Assembly: GCF_900109075.1 (NCBI RefSeq)
Contig: NZ_FNYS01000005.1
Span: 62,001-126,000, forward strand
Origin: Myroides marinus
Lineage (GTDB): Bacteria > Bacteroidota > Bacteroidia > Flavobacteriales > Flavobacteriaceae
Length of the DNA: 64,000 nucleotides
Direction of reading: 5' to 3'
In this document: positions 1 through 6,972 of the stretch, piece after piece
How the letters are laid out: each line of letters begins with the position of its first letter
Numbering within the stretch: the stretch's first letter is position 1
Made by a program: the position numbers and the translations under genes
Notes under the pieces: generated by a model
The model's input: only the letters and a program-made list of their open reading frames with translations
Database searches by the model: none
What the model was told of the DNA's origin: nothing

Positions 1-401
1 AAATAATCTAAATCTTCTAGGCTAACCATTGTAAAAATATTCTTGAAGGTCATATAGGGATTTAAGTACTCTTCTAATGTGAGAGAGCCTAAGTAGAAAT
101 CATTAAAATTATCTGTTTTAGGGACAGTTAATTTTCGTTTTTCAAATCCTTTAGGCTTTTTAAAAATAGTATAACATGCTCTAAACACAGAATGGAGTAT
201 GAAAAATCTATATACCATATCCCCAGCAGTTCCTTTATACCGTTTTTTTATTTCTAATACATAATATGAATACTCATTTAAAAATGTCTTATAGCTTTCT
301 AAGCTGTAGGAAGAAAACATCTCTTTAATAATTTTATAAGGGCATTTGATGCCTCTTTTAGTCCACAAATGTGATTCTAAAGGGATTTTGATTGCTTTCA
401 T
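1..401 (-). CDS. Unrecognised protein, 3' end cut by the window edge
   Basis: An open frame runs on the minus strand from an ATG at 399-401 to the window edge with no stop, giving 133 complete codons. The protein begins MKAIKIPLESHLWTKRG and is rich in Lys, Tyr and Phe. It has no signal peptide and no motif that I recognise. It is transcribed away from the HEPN gene at 723, leaving a 321-bp shared upstream region. Its position beside mobilization genes suggests mobile-element cargo. I assign no function. Confidence 0.6.
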   Translation of the reverse strand, partial: MKAIKIPLESHLWTKRGIKCPYKIIKEMFSSYSLESYKTFLNEYSYYVLEIKKRYKGTAGDMVYRFFILHSVFRACYTIFKKPKGFEKRKLTVPKTDNFNDFYLGSLTLEEYLNPYMTFKNIFTMVSLEDLDY

Positions 402-722
402 AATTCAATTTTTTTAAGGTTTATATAAAAGTACCTTCTTACATATTGGTAAGCTATTCTATATCAGGGATAAAATATGCGTTTAATCAGCTTGAGTATT
501 ATCTTGATAAGTATTTAGTTCTACAATGCAAGTCATTAAATCGATGAATATGCGTATCATCTCAAACCAAATAATAGTTTCTTTATAATTTTTAGATTCA
601 TAAAAATGAACTTTTTGTAGAAGATATACTATTCGCTTCACAAACTATAATATCCTTTAATTGAATAGATTACTATAATTCAGGGTAAGAACTTGCAGTT
701 ACTAACCTAAAATACTGTAATT
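402..722. other. Divergent intergenic region
   Basis: This 321-bp AT-rich stretch separates two divergent genes and should hold both promoters. I see no convincing TTG/TAnnTTTG pair, no RNA gene and no strong hairpin. Confidence 0.4.
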
Positions 723-2459
723 ATGAAATCAATCATTAACAACCTTGAAAGCTTGAAATTATCAAGCGAACTAAAACACGAACTTGAAGAATTAATCAAA
801 AAAAAATTAGTGGGATTTATTTTTTATTCACAGAATAACTTGCTCAATCATCCTATTATTACTCTTTGTTTTTACGATATTGATGAACTAAATAATATTC
901 GTAAAAGCAAATGGATTACTAAAGGGATTAATCACTACCAAGTAAATATTTATTGCTTATGTATCAAAGACTTTTATCAATCTGGTTCTTTTCAGAATAT
1001 AATGTATTCAACATTAAATTTTCAAAAAGAAAATCTCACTTATGGTTCTTTACTTGATGCAGAACCTTTGTTTAGTTTGCATCAATCCAAACAGAAAGAA
1101 AATGATTTTGAAAAATATATTTCTAAATGGTTTGCTAAGCATTACAAAAGAAATACTAAGTTTTTAAAGTCCTTAAAAAAGGAGTTAAAAACTAATCTTA
1201 TAAATGAACAATCTGCTATGCTTGGTATAAAACAAGTAATACAAGATACTAAAGAAAGAGTTCTACCTATACTATCAGGAAGTATTCAGTGTAGTAATGT
1301 TTCTTTTCTAAATTTTGTGTTTAGTCATTGTTATCCTGTTCAAGATGTTTTTGAAGAAGACTTTGACTTTTATGCAGAAGATATGGTTTCATTATTTAGA
1401 GAAGAACTAAAACCAAAGAAAATTACTGAATATACAGAATCCAAAAAACAACTAACAATAGGATATTTCCTTACCATAGCTCAGGATTTTTTAGAAGCGA
1501 TGTACATAGAAATGCCACATCGAATACTAAGTAAGTATAGACACATAGTAAACAAACAAAAATTATTATCATTAGATAACCCAGAACAAATAACGGAAAT
1601 ACAAGAGGTGCTTGAAGAAAGAACAAGAAAGGCTTTAGAGAAATATAAAAAGGTGAAGTCATTTTATCTAATAAAAAGAAGAGCTAATGAACAGATACTC
1701 TTAAGTTCTGAGCCCCCAACTCCCTATAAACTACATCTACTATTAATAGCAAGTGTTGAGACGTTGCACATCAATGAAGAGGGAAATATAAGACAATACG
1801 TTTCTTTTCATACTGAAGATTTAGTTGATGTAACCATAATTTTAATAAAAAAATCAAATTGGCATTTACATATACCTGTATACCATTCTTTCTTTAGAAC
1901 AAATCTAACAGAGGATAAACTGTGGATTGGAGCACCGCTAATAGCTGAGAATCCAGATTTAGAAACGTTCCCATTAAGTGAACTTAAACTAAAATTTTGG
2001 ACAGAATGTAAAGCAATGGTTAAACCTATTGTAAAAAGGCTCAGTTACCAAATAGAGGGCTGTCAGAGCGATGCAGATGTGATTTTATATAAGTATACCT
2101 TACAGCAACTTGCAATGGCTATACTTTTTGCTAAAATGGATTATATACCACAAGTACATACTATAAGTTATCTATGGCGTTTAATTCAATGGTATGTCCC
2201 AGAATTAAATCTTGTTATTGACTGTGACAAGGAGATAAGAGAAATGCTATTTGATAATTATACAAGTCTTAGAAATTATCCTAATATCAAATTCCCAACT
2301 GTTAAATACACAGAAGAACAGTGGAGCAGAGTTTATTATTTCATTTGTAAGATTTATGAGTTTGCTAAAGAGTGCTATCTACAATATGAAAAAGGCATAT
2401 CTGATTTTGAGTGTAATAAAGGATTAAACAATATAGAAGAGACTCATACACAAAATTAA
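723..2459 (+). CDS. HEPN domain-containing protein, large
   Basis: The protein has 578 residues, no signal peptide and no membrane segments. The last part, about residues 452-557, reads like a HEPN domain: a helix with LYKYTLQQLAMAILFAK, then IPQVHTISYLWRLIQ, then the LRNYPNIKFP segment and a final helix. This matches the HEPN type that accompanies MNT nucleotidyltransferases. The R-x4-6-H ribonuclease motif is absent, so RNase activity is unlikely. The N-terminal 140 residues may be a degraded nucleotidyltransferase fold, but I see no GSxxR-DxD motif. The middle, about 150-330, is unassigned. The gene stands alone and is followed by a terminator at 2546-2577. Mobile-element cargo or a regulatory/defence role is possible but unproven. 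Confidence 0.7.
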   Translation: MKSIINNLESLKLSSELKHELEELIKKKLVGFIFYSQNNLLNHPIITLCFYDIDELNNIRKSKWITKGINHYQVNIYCLCIKDFYQSGSFQNIMYSTLNFQKENLTYGSLLDAEPLFSLHQSKQKENDFEKYISKWFAKHYKRNTKFLKSLKKELKTNLINEQSAMLGIKQVIQDTKERVLPILSGSIQCSNVSFLNFVFSHCYPVQDVFEEDFDFYAEDMVSLFREELKPKKITEYTESKKQLTIGYFLTIAQDFLEAMYIEMPHRILSKYRHIVNKQKLLSLDNPEQITEIQEVLEERTRKALEKYKKVKSFYLIKRRANEQILLSSEPPTPYKLHLLLIASVETLHINEEGNIRQYVSFHTEDLVDVTIILIKKSNWHLHIPVYHSFFRTNLTEDKLWIGAPLIAENPDLETFPLSELKLKFWTECKAMVKPIVKRLSYQIEGCQSDADVILYKYTLQQLAMAILFAKMDYIPQVHTISYLWRLIQWYVPELNLVIDCDKEIREMLFDNYTSLRNYPNIKFPTVKYTEEQWSRVYYFICKIYEFAKECYLQYEKGISDFECNKGLNNIEETHTQN

Positions 2460-2545
2460 TTAATAAAAAGGGAATGACTCTATTTGGCTAGATATGTCTT
2501 ACAATACTTTGAATTACATTGATTTACTTTGCTTTAGAAAGTATT

Positions 2546-2577
2546 AAAAGAGTAGTATATCACTACTCTTTTCTTTT
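2546..2577 (+). terminator. Rho-independent terminator of the HEPN gene
   Basis: Arms AAAAGAGTAGT and ACTACTCTTTT enclose a five-base loop and are followed by a T-rich run. It lies 87 bp after the stop codon of the HEPN gene. Confidence 0.8.
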
Positions 2578-2602
2578 ACAGTAATATATGGTTTTGAAAA
2601 AA

Positions 2603-2637
2603 GCAAGCAGGACTTGGGCAGAGCCCTAGTCGCTTGC
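2603..2637. other. Strong hairpin, candidate oriT-associated structure
   Basis: GCAAGC at 2603-2608 pairs with GCTTGC at 2632-2637. After a 2-base bulge, GACTTGGGC pairs with GCCCTAGTC around an AGA loop with one mismatch. The stem is GC-rich in very AT-rich surroundings. It lies 136 bp upstream of the mobilization genes, where origins of transfer often sit in mobilizable elements. A second small hairpin, GGGCT-ttc-AGCCC, is at 2687-2699. It could instead be an RNA leader. Confidence 0.45.
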
Positions 2638-2662
2638 CTTTTCACTGACGTTGCAAAGGGTT

Positions 2663-2739
2663 AGAGTATACTTAAGGTATACTCTTGGGCTTTCAGCCCT
2701 TATAAAGATGTGATTTGGGTATACTTAAGGGTATACTCT
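2663..2739. promoter_or_regulatory. Two operator-like palindromes upstream of bfmA
   Basis: At 2663-2685 the arms AGAGTATAC and GTATACTCT flank TTAAG, almost perfectly symmetrical. At 2718-2739 a near copy reads GGTATACTTAAGG followed by GTATACTCT. The two sites are 55 bp apart, and the second ends 33 bp before the bfmA start. This layout suits autoregulation by the small DNA-binding relaxosome protein, or accessory binding at a nearby oriT. Confidence 0.55.
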
Positions 2740-2772
2740 TTTTTAAGATTAATAAACTAAAAAAAGATAAGT

Positions 2773-3321
2773 ATGAAGCAATTAGACACAAGTAGCATTC
2801 GCTTTTCAAAACCAGTTAATGAAAAGCTTGAAAAGCTCGCTTTAGGATTTAAGCGAAGCAAGAAAGAGTTATTTACTCAGATGGTTGATTACTTCTATAG
2901 AAGTAAAAAAGATCCATCAGACTTTGGAGATGAAGTTTTAAAAAGGGAATTATCCTCTGGAATCAGTCGGATAATCTCTTTTATAAAACAACAAGAGAAA
3001 GACTTCTTATTGCCAAGCTATACTGATGTAGGACTTTTAAAAGTTGCTATGGCTCAAAGTAATGATAAGCTCACTAAGATTGATACTCACTTAACTAGAG
3101 AAAGTGAGGTAAATACTGCCCTATTAAAGAACACAAAAAGTATAATAGGTGGAATAAGAGTACTGATAAATCATCAAAGACAAAAAGATGAACTCAAAGA
3201 GCAGTTTAGCGAACTTCTAGAGTATTATATTCATTCACGTGAAGAAATGGGTTGGACAACAGCTAATGCAAAGAAAGAACAGCTCATAGAGCATGTAAGA
3301 CAATCTTTAAATAATATGTAG
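2773..3321 (+). CDS. bfmA: BfmA/BtgA family mobilization protein
   Basis: The 182-residue cytoplasmic protein starts MKQLDTSSIRFSKPVNEKLE. The pattern SSIRFSKPVNEKLEKLALGFKRSKKELFTQMVDYF in residues 6-40 is a ribbon-helix-helix-like DNA-binding N terminus, as in the BfmA/BtgA accessory mobilization proteins of Bacteroidota. The rest is helical and charged. In known systems this protein binds near oriT and works with the BfmB/BtgB relaxase-like partner, whose gene begins two bases downstream. Two palindromes lie just upstream and may be its binding sites. The family call rests on sequence character and the partner gene. Confidence 0.82.
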   Translation: MKQLDTSSIRFSKPVNEKLEKLALGFKRSKKELFTQMVDYFYRSKKDPSDFGDEVLKRELSSGISRIISFIKQQEKDFLLPSYTDVGLLKVAMAQSNDKLTKIDTHLTRESEVNTALLKNTKSIIGGIRVLINHQRQKDELKEQFSELLEYYIHSREEMGWTTANAKKEQLIEHVRQSLNNM

Positions 3322-3323
3322 CT

Positions 3324-4289
3324 ATGTTTATAAATATTACTAATTCTGAAACTGGAAGCAATAAAGGCAGTTCTGCAGGACTTGTTGAATACTTAGAGAA
3401 AGAAAACAAACTAAAGACTGATAACACAGAGAAAGAACTTTGGTATACAAATGACAGATACGATGTGTCACATCAAGAAGTAAGAGTTAAACTTGATAAC
3501 AACGTAGCTAAACTTTGTAAAACGGATGATAAGTTTTTCTTAGTAAACATAAGTCCAAGTGAGAAAGAAATTTTCTTTTTAAAAGAAAAGTATGGAAAGG
3601 AAATATTACAACAGAAATTAAAAGAATATGCTACTGCTGTTATGGATGCTTATGCACTTAATTTTAAAAAAGATAGTATTACAAGTAGTAAAGATCTTCT
3701 TTGGTTTGGAAAGCTAGAGTACTTTAGGTATTACTCTATCACGGATGAAAAAGTAAAAAATGGAGAGGTGAATATTGGTGATATTAAAGAAGGTGAACAA
3801 ATGCACTTACAGATTATAGTTAGTCGAAAAGATATTACCAATAAGATAAAGCTAAGTCCTAAGAATAATTCAAGAGGTAAAAACACAGAACACTCTGCTA
3901 AATTTGGTCAGTTTGACAATCTTGCTTTTAAAGAAAATAGCGAAAAACTTTTTGATGATATGTTTGATTATCAAAGAGGACTTAAAGAGAAACTTGTGTA
4001 TTCAATAACTATGGATAAAGGAAGTGTTGAAGAAAAAAAGGTATTGAACATCTTGGAGCAGATTGAAGATAAACTAAACGAATCGACTAAAGAAGAATAC
4101 TTTAAGCTTATAGAAAATATTTCATTGGACTTCTCATTAGATTTAGAAAACATTATTGAAGTATTTGACTCTAAAGGTTCTGGATTACTTACAAGTTTAT
4201 TAACTGCAGAAAATAACGAGTATAATGAGAATATAAAATTTTCTAAAAAGAAGAAATTGAGAAGAAATATAGGTTTAAACATTAATTAA
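3324..4289 (+). CDS. bfmB: BfmB/BtgB-type mobilization protein (DUF5712)
   Basis: The 321-residue protein opens with MFINITNSETGSNKGSSAGL, typical of the DUF5712/BtgB mobilization proteins that pair with BfmA in Bacteroidota mobilizable elements. A conserved-looking segment near residues 155-175 (EGEQMHLQIIVSRKD) has the hydrophobic-His-hydrophobic pattern of a relaxase core (MHLQIIVSR), consistent with a Mob/relaxase role. The C-terminal third is charged and helical. The gene follows bfmA with a 2-bp gap, so the two are cotranscribed. No coupling protein or integrase is visible nearby, so the element would need helper functions from a conjugative element. Confidence 0.82.
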   Translation: MFINITNSETGSNKGSSAGLVEYLEKENKLKTDNTEKELWYTNDRYDVSHQEVRVKLDNNVAKLCKTDDKFFLVNISPSEKEIFFLKEKYGKEILQQKLKEYATAVMDAYALNFKKDSITSSKDLLWFGKLEYFRYYSITDEKVKNGEVNIGDIKEGEQMHLQIIVSRKDITNKIKLSPKNNSRGKNTEHSAKFGQFDNLAFKENSEKLFDDMFDYQRGLKEKLVYSITMDKGSVEEKKVLNILEQIEDKLNESTKEEYFKLIENISLDFSLDLENIIEVFDSKGSGLLTSLLTAENNEYNENIKFSKKKKLRRNIGLNIN

Positions 4290-4546
4290 AATGTGTAAAA
4301 TAAATAAATTCCACAAAGAAGTTAATCTTTGAAAACTGTGTTTTTTCACAAAGTAAGATGTGTAACTATTTGAATTTTAATAAAATATAAAAGGTGTTTT
4401 AATCGTATAAAAAACAGAATAAAATAAGTTATCGAAAAGGTAACAACACGTTAAGTTGTTGTGAGGCACTCGAGATAATATTCAAGCTTTTAAAACGACT
4501 TGCCATTGCATATAATTAGAAGACTACTCAGAAGTCATTAATTTTG

Positions 4547-4783
4547 TAGACTCAAAATATTGAGGCGTTTACGGATTTCCGTAGTAGGGATTCATAAAAT
4601 TGCTTTATGTTTGAAAAGAAAAACAGTATTGTTTAATTATTTTACTATATATAATAGGTTGGTACGTTAAATACTTAATTGGAAAAACTAATCATATTAG
4701 TAACAAATTAATTAAATAAAGATATAGGTGTGTTTTCACAAACTTAAACTTTATATTGTTTCGTAAAAAACTCTGTTATGTGC
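4547..4783 (+). repeat. Leader repeat, copy A
   Basis: This stretch is a diverged direct copy of 6101-6333. Both begin TAGACT, reach AAATATTGAG, carry the TACGGATTTCCGTA palindrome and TATGTTTG, and end in TTCGTAAAAAAC followed by GTTA. Each copy sits in front of a different accessory gene. The conserved length of about 235 bp points to a duplicated promoter and leader module. Confidence 0.7.
4570..4613 (+). promoter_or_regulatory. Palindrome-type promoter, copy 1
   Basis: TACGGA-TT-TCCGTA at 4570-4583 is followed, after exactly 22 nt, by TATGTTTG at 4606-4613, a perfect TAnnTTTG Bacteroidota -7 element. The palindrome occupies the place of the -33 element. The same arrangement and spacing recur at 6124-6167 and 42584-42627. 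An activator binding the palindrome is the simplest reading. Confidence 0.65.
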
Positions 4784-4842
4784 AATTTTATTAATAATCG
4801 TAACTAATATATTAATGGGCTATATTCAAAAATTAAGAATAA

Positions 4843-5178
4843 AATATTCGATTTGCAGATGAGTTTTCTTTTAAAGAGCTTTTTAAGTATGCTTTTAAAG
4901 CTGAAGTAAAAAGTAGTTCTAAGACTAATGCAAGGCGTTATGATTTGGTTTTTAACGCGCTAAGAGGTAAAAAAACACTTTTCCCTTTTGGAGGAATTAA
5001 GCCAATAGAGGAGGATTTTGATGAAGATGATTTGGAGGGGGGAATTGTACTGGAGGGAATGGCAAACCGCATTTTCAAATGGTGTACTGATGATTGGTAT
5101 GATAAAGCAGATGGAAATGCTCTTGTAGGTCTTGCAATCCCCGAAAAGGTTAAGAAATTGACTGATTATCCAAAGTGA
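4843..5178 (+). pseudogene. C-terminal coding fragment, unrecognised
   Basis: An open frame of about 110 codons runs from the stop at 4840-4842 to the TGA at 5176-5178. There is no ATG or GTG start; the only conventional option is a TTG at 4945 giving 77 residues. The text before that TTG (NIRFADEFSFKELFKYAFKAE) still looks like real protein, which suggests a longer gene has lost its beginning. Visible features are an acidic DFDEDDLEGG patch and a WCTDDWYDKADG segment. I do not recognise the family. The MORN lipoprotein gene follows 22 bp later. A true short gene using a rare start (ATT at 4846) remains possible. Confidence 0.45.
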
Positions 5179-5200
5179 TTTTTAATTAAATAATTATATA

Positions 5201-5986
5201 ATGAGAAAGTATATTTTAATGTTATTAGTATGTTTTTCTTTTTTCAGTTGTAAAGAAAAAGAAGTTGATTTTTCAAAAATTCAAGAACGAAATGGAGTTT
5301 ATTATGAAATTAATAGTGAAGTGGGGTTTAGTGGAATAGCTACGTCATATTATGGGAATGGACAATTAAAAGTGGTAGGGACTTTTAAAGATGGAAAAAC
5401 ACATGGCTTAAGTAAAGAATATTATGAGAATGGACAAGTACAAGGGGAATTCAATTTTAAAGATGGAAAAAAAGATGGTTTGCTTAAAGAATATTATGAG
5501 AGTGGACAAGTAAAATTGGAGGGAAATTATAAGAATGGAAAAGAAGATGGTTTGGCCAAATTTTATTATGAGAATGGACAAGTACAAGGGAAAATAAACT
5601 TCAAAGATGGAAAAGAAGATGGTTTAGCTAAATCTTATTATAAGAATGGACAAGTAGATGAGGAAATAAACTTCAAAGATGGGAAAAGAGATGGTTTGGT
5701 TAAAGAATATTATGAAAGCGGACAAGTTCAAGCTGAAACAAACTTTAAAAATGGAAAAAAAGATGGTTTGGTTAAAGAATATTATGAGAGTGGACAAGTA
5801 AAATTGGAGGGAAATTATAAGGATGGAGAAAAAGATGATTTATTTAAAGCTTATTATGAGAATGGACAATTACAATTGGAAATGAATTTCAGAGATGGAA
5901 AAGAAGATGGTTTGCTTAAAGAATATTATGAGGATGGACAAGTAAAATTGGAAATTATTTTAAAAGATGGGAAAATCATGTTCTAA
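5201..5986 (+). CDS. MORN-repeat (YwqK-like) lipoprotein
   Basis: The 261-residue protein has a lipoprotein signal ending FSFFSC, so Cys17 would be lipidated and the protein anchored in the envelope. From about residue 45 to the end there are nine 23-residue repeats of the type YYxNGQVxxExNFKDGKxDGLxK. These are MORN_2 repeats, as in proteins annotated as YwqK-family antitoxins. By family knowledge some YwqK-like proteins are immunity partners of secreted toxins, but no toxin gene is adjacent. The repeats are also close at DNA level, so copy number could change by recombination. It follows the fragment at 4843-5178 by 22 bp and shares its promoter. Confidence 0.8.
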   Translation: MRKYILMLLVCFSFFSCKEKEVDFSKIQERNGVYYEINSEVGFSGIATSYYGNGQLKVVGTFKDGKTHGLSKEYYENGQVQGEFNFKDGKKDGLLKEYYESGQVKLEGNYKNGKEDGLAKFYYENGQVQGKINFKDGKEDGLAKSYYKNGQVDEEINFKDGKRDGLVKEYYESGQVQAETNFKNGKKDGLVKEYYESGQVKLEGNYKDGEKDDLFKAYYENGQLQLEMNFRDGKEDGLLKEYYEDGQVKLEIILKDGKIMF

Positions 5987-6100
5987 TTATTATGCATTGA
6001 TTTAATTAATTTTGCACAGGAATCACCTGTTCAGTTTAGATCGGAATATCCACTTAATGGTGAATCAATGAGGAAGACAAACTTTTAGAGTTTAAAATAA

Positions 6101-6333
6101 TAGACTTAAAATATTGAGTGGTTTACGGATTTCCGTAATAGGATTAACAAAAAGTTTTTTATGTTTGAAGAGGAAAATTAATTTTGCTTTACTATCTGTG
6201 ATTAAAATAGTTTATTAAGTATATAGTTTACTGAAAACAAATTATATTAGTGGAGAATTAAACTAAATACATATATATGTATGTAATTTTGCGAAACTAC
6301 ACCGTGTTTTGCTTCGTAAAAAACAATGTTAGC
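6101..6333 (+). repeat. Leader repeat, copy B
   Basis: Diverged direct copy of 4547-4783 with the same landmark order: TAGACT, AAATATTGAG, TACGG palindrome, TATGTTTG, TTCGTAAAAAAC. It ends at GTTAGC (6328-6333), 73 bp before the 114-residue gene. Near its end TTTTGCGAA and TTCGTAAAA form a small imperfect hairpin. Confidence 0.7.
6124..6167 (+). promoter_or_regulatory. Palindrome-type promoter, copy 2
   Basis: TACGGATTTCCGTA at 6124-6137, a 22-nt spacer, then TATGTTTG at 6160-6167. Identical architecture to copy 1. The predicted transcript would start near 6174 and leave a leader of about 230 nt before the gene at 6407. Confidence 0.65.
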
Positions 6334-6406
6334 AAAAATTATTAACTAAATCTGATGAAATAGAATTTTAAAAAAATCTTCAATATATTTAACTAAAAAA
6401 TGAATT

Positions 6407-6751
6407 ATGGCAATAACTAAAGGTGATACTACATTAAGGTCTGTTAGTGGAATAAGTGCAATAGAAGAACAAAGAATTTTAGATTTTTTACAAGGTGCAG
6501 TTTATTGTTGGTGTAAGAATAGAAAAGATGAATGGTTTTCTTTAAGAGAACTTATGGGTGGAGATAATTTTTATTGGGAAGAAACACCACTTATGCCATT
6601 ATATGAGAAACATCGAATTGCAGGATCTAGTGATCCCGTAAAATCTGCTGGAAAAGACTGTGGATGGATGTTGAAAAAAGTTATAATTAATGATAGTAGA
6701 AATTTCGAAACTGATAAGTTTGAAATGACTAGAAAATATAAATGGATATAA
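6407..6751 (+). CDS. Unrecognised 114-residue protein (cassette-like gene)
   Basis: A compact soluble protein starting MAITKGDTTLRSVSG, with no signal peptide or membrane segment. Visible features are an N-terminal helix (EEQRILDFLQGAVYCWC), a WFSLRELMGGDNFYWEETPL segment, and a GKDCGWMLKKVI helix. It is rich in Trp and aromatic residues, as in small stand-alone binding or wHTH-like proteins, but I cannot name the family. The ATG at 6407 is the only start that gives the full frame. The gene sits between GTTAGC at 6328 and GCTAAC at 6760, nine bases after its stop, like a gene cassette. Confidence 0.65.
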   Translation: MAITKGDTTLRSVSGISAIEEQRILDFLQGAVYCWCKNRKDEWFSLRELMGGDNFYWEETPLMPLYEKHRIAGSSDPVKSAGKDCGWMLKKVIINDSRNFETDKFEMTRKYKWI

Positions 6752-6759
6752 TAACTTCC

Positions 6760-6953
6760 GCTAACATCAGCTTGCTGGAAATGCGGTTTTTTTGTTTGGA
6801 TTGAACACTATTGTTTTCTAATCCCCAAAAGCTGTCTATATTCGTATTTTTTGTAAGTTTACAAATAGTGGAACAGCTTTAATTTCGTTTGGGTCTGAAT
6901 TGAACATTCACTCAATTAAAGTCCGCACTTCGCCAAGCTAATCGCAGTTAGGC
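6760..6953. repeat. attC-like imperfect palindrome between cassettes
   Basis: The left end GCTAACATCAGCTTGCTGG pairs imperfectly with the right end CCAAGCTAATCGCAGTTAGGC. Inside, GAAATGCGG pairs with CCGCACTTC, CCCCAAAAGCTGT with ACAGCTTT...TTTGGG, and TTGTAA with TTACAA at the tip. The whole 194 bp can fold back. The right edge GTTAGGC fits the integron core GTTRRRY. It resembles an attC recombination site, although it is longer than most and no integron integrase is in the window. Confidence 0.5.
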
Positions 6954-6972
6954 GTAATTTAATAAAAACTAT

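Larger units (their letters stand above)
4290..4842. other. Intergenic region with leader repeat copy A
   Basis: No gene is seen in these 553 bases. An interrupted inverted repeat, AACAAC...GTTGTT, is near 4442-4460. The second half is leader repeat A, with the palindrome promoter at 4570-4613 and a cassette-like boundary at 4775. Confidence 0.5.
5987..6406. other. Intergenic region with leader repeat copy B
   Basis: No gene is seen in these 420 bases. TTAATTAATTTTGCACA at 6001-6017 is a near inverted copy of the sequence after the boundary at 4775. Leader repeat B and its promoter fill most of the rest. Confidence 0.5.

Noticed and set aside
3971..4282. 103-codon open frame antisense to bfmB
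   Set aside because: Ser/Phe-rich shadow of the Lys/Glu-rich plus-strand gene.
5330..5980. Regular repeats that could suggest a CRISPR array
   Set aside because: The period is about 69 bp, in frame, and translates to MORN repeats; there are no constant repeats with variable spacers.
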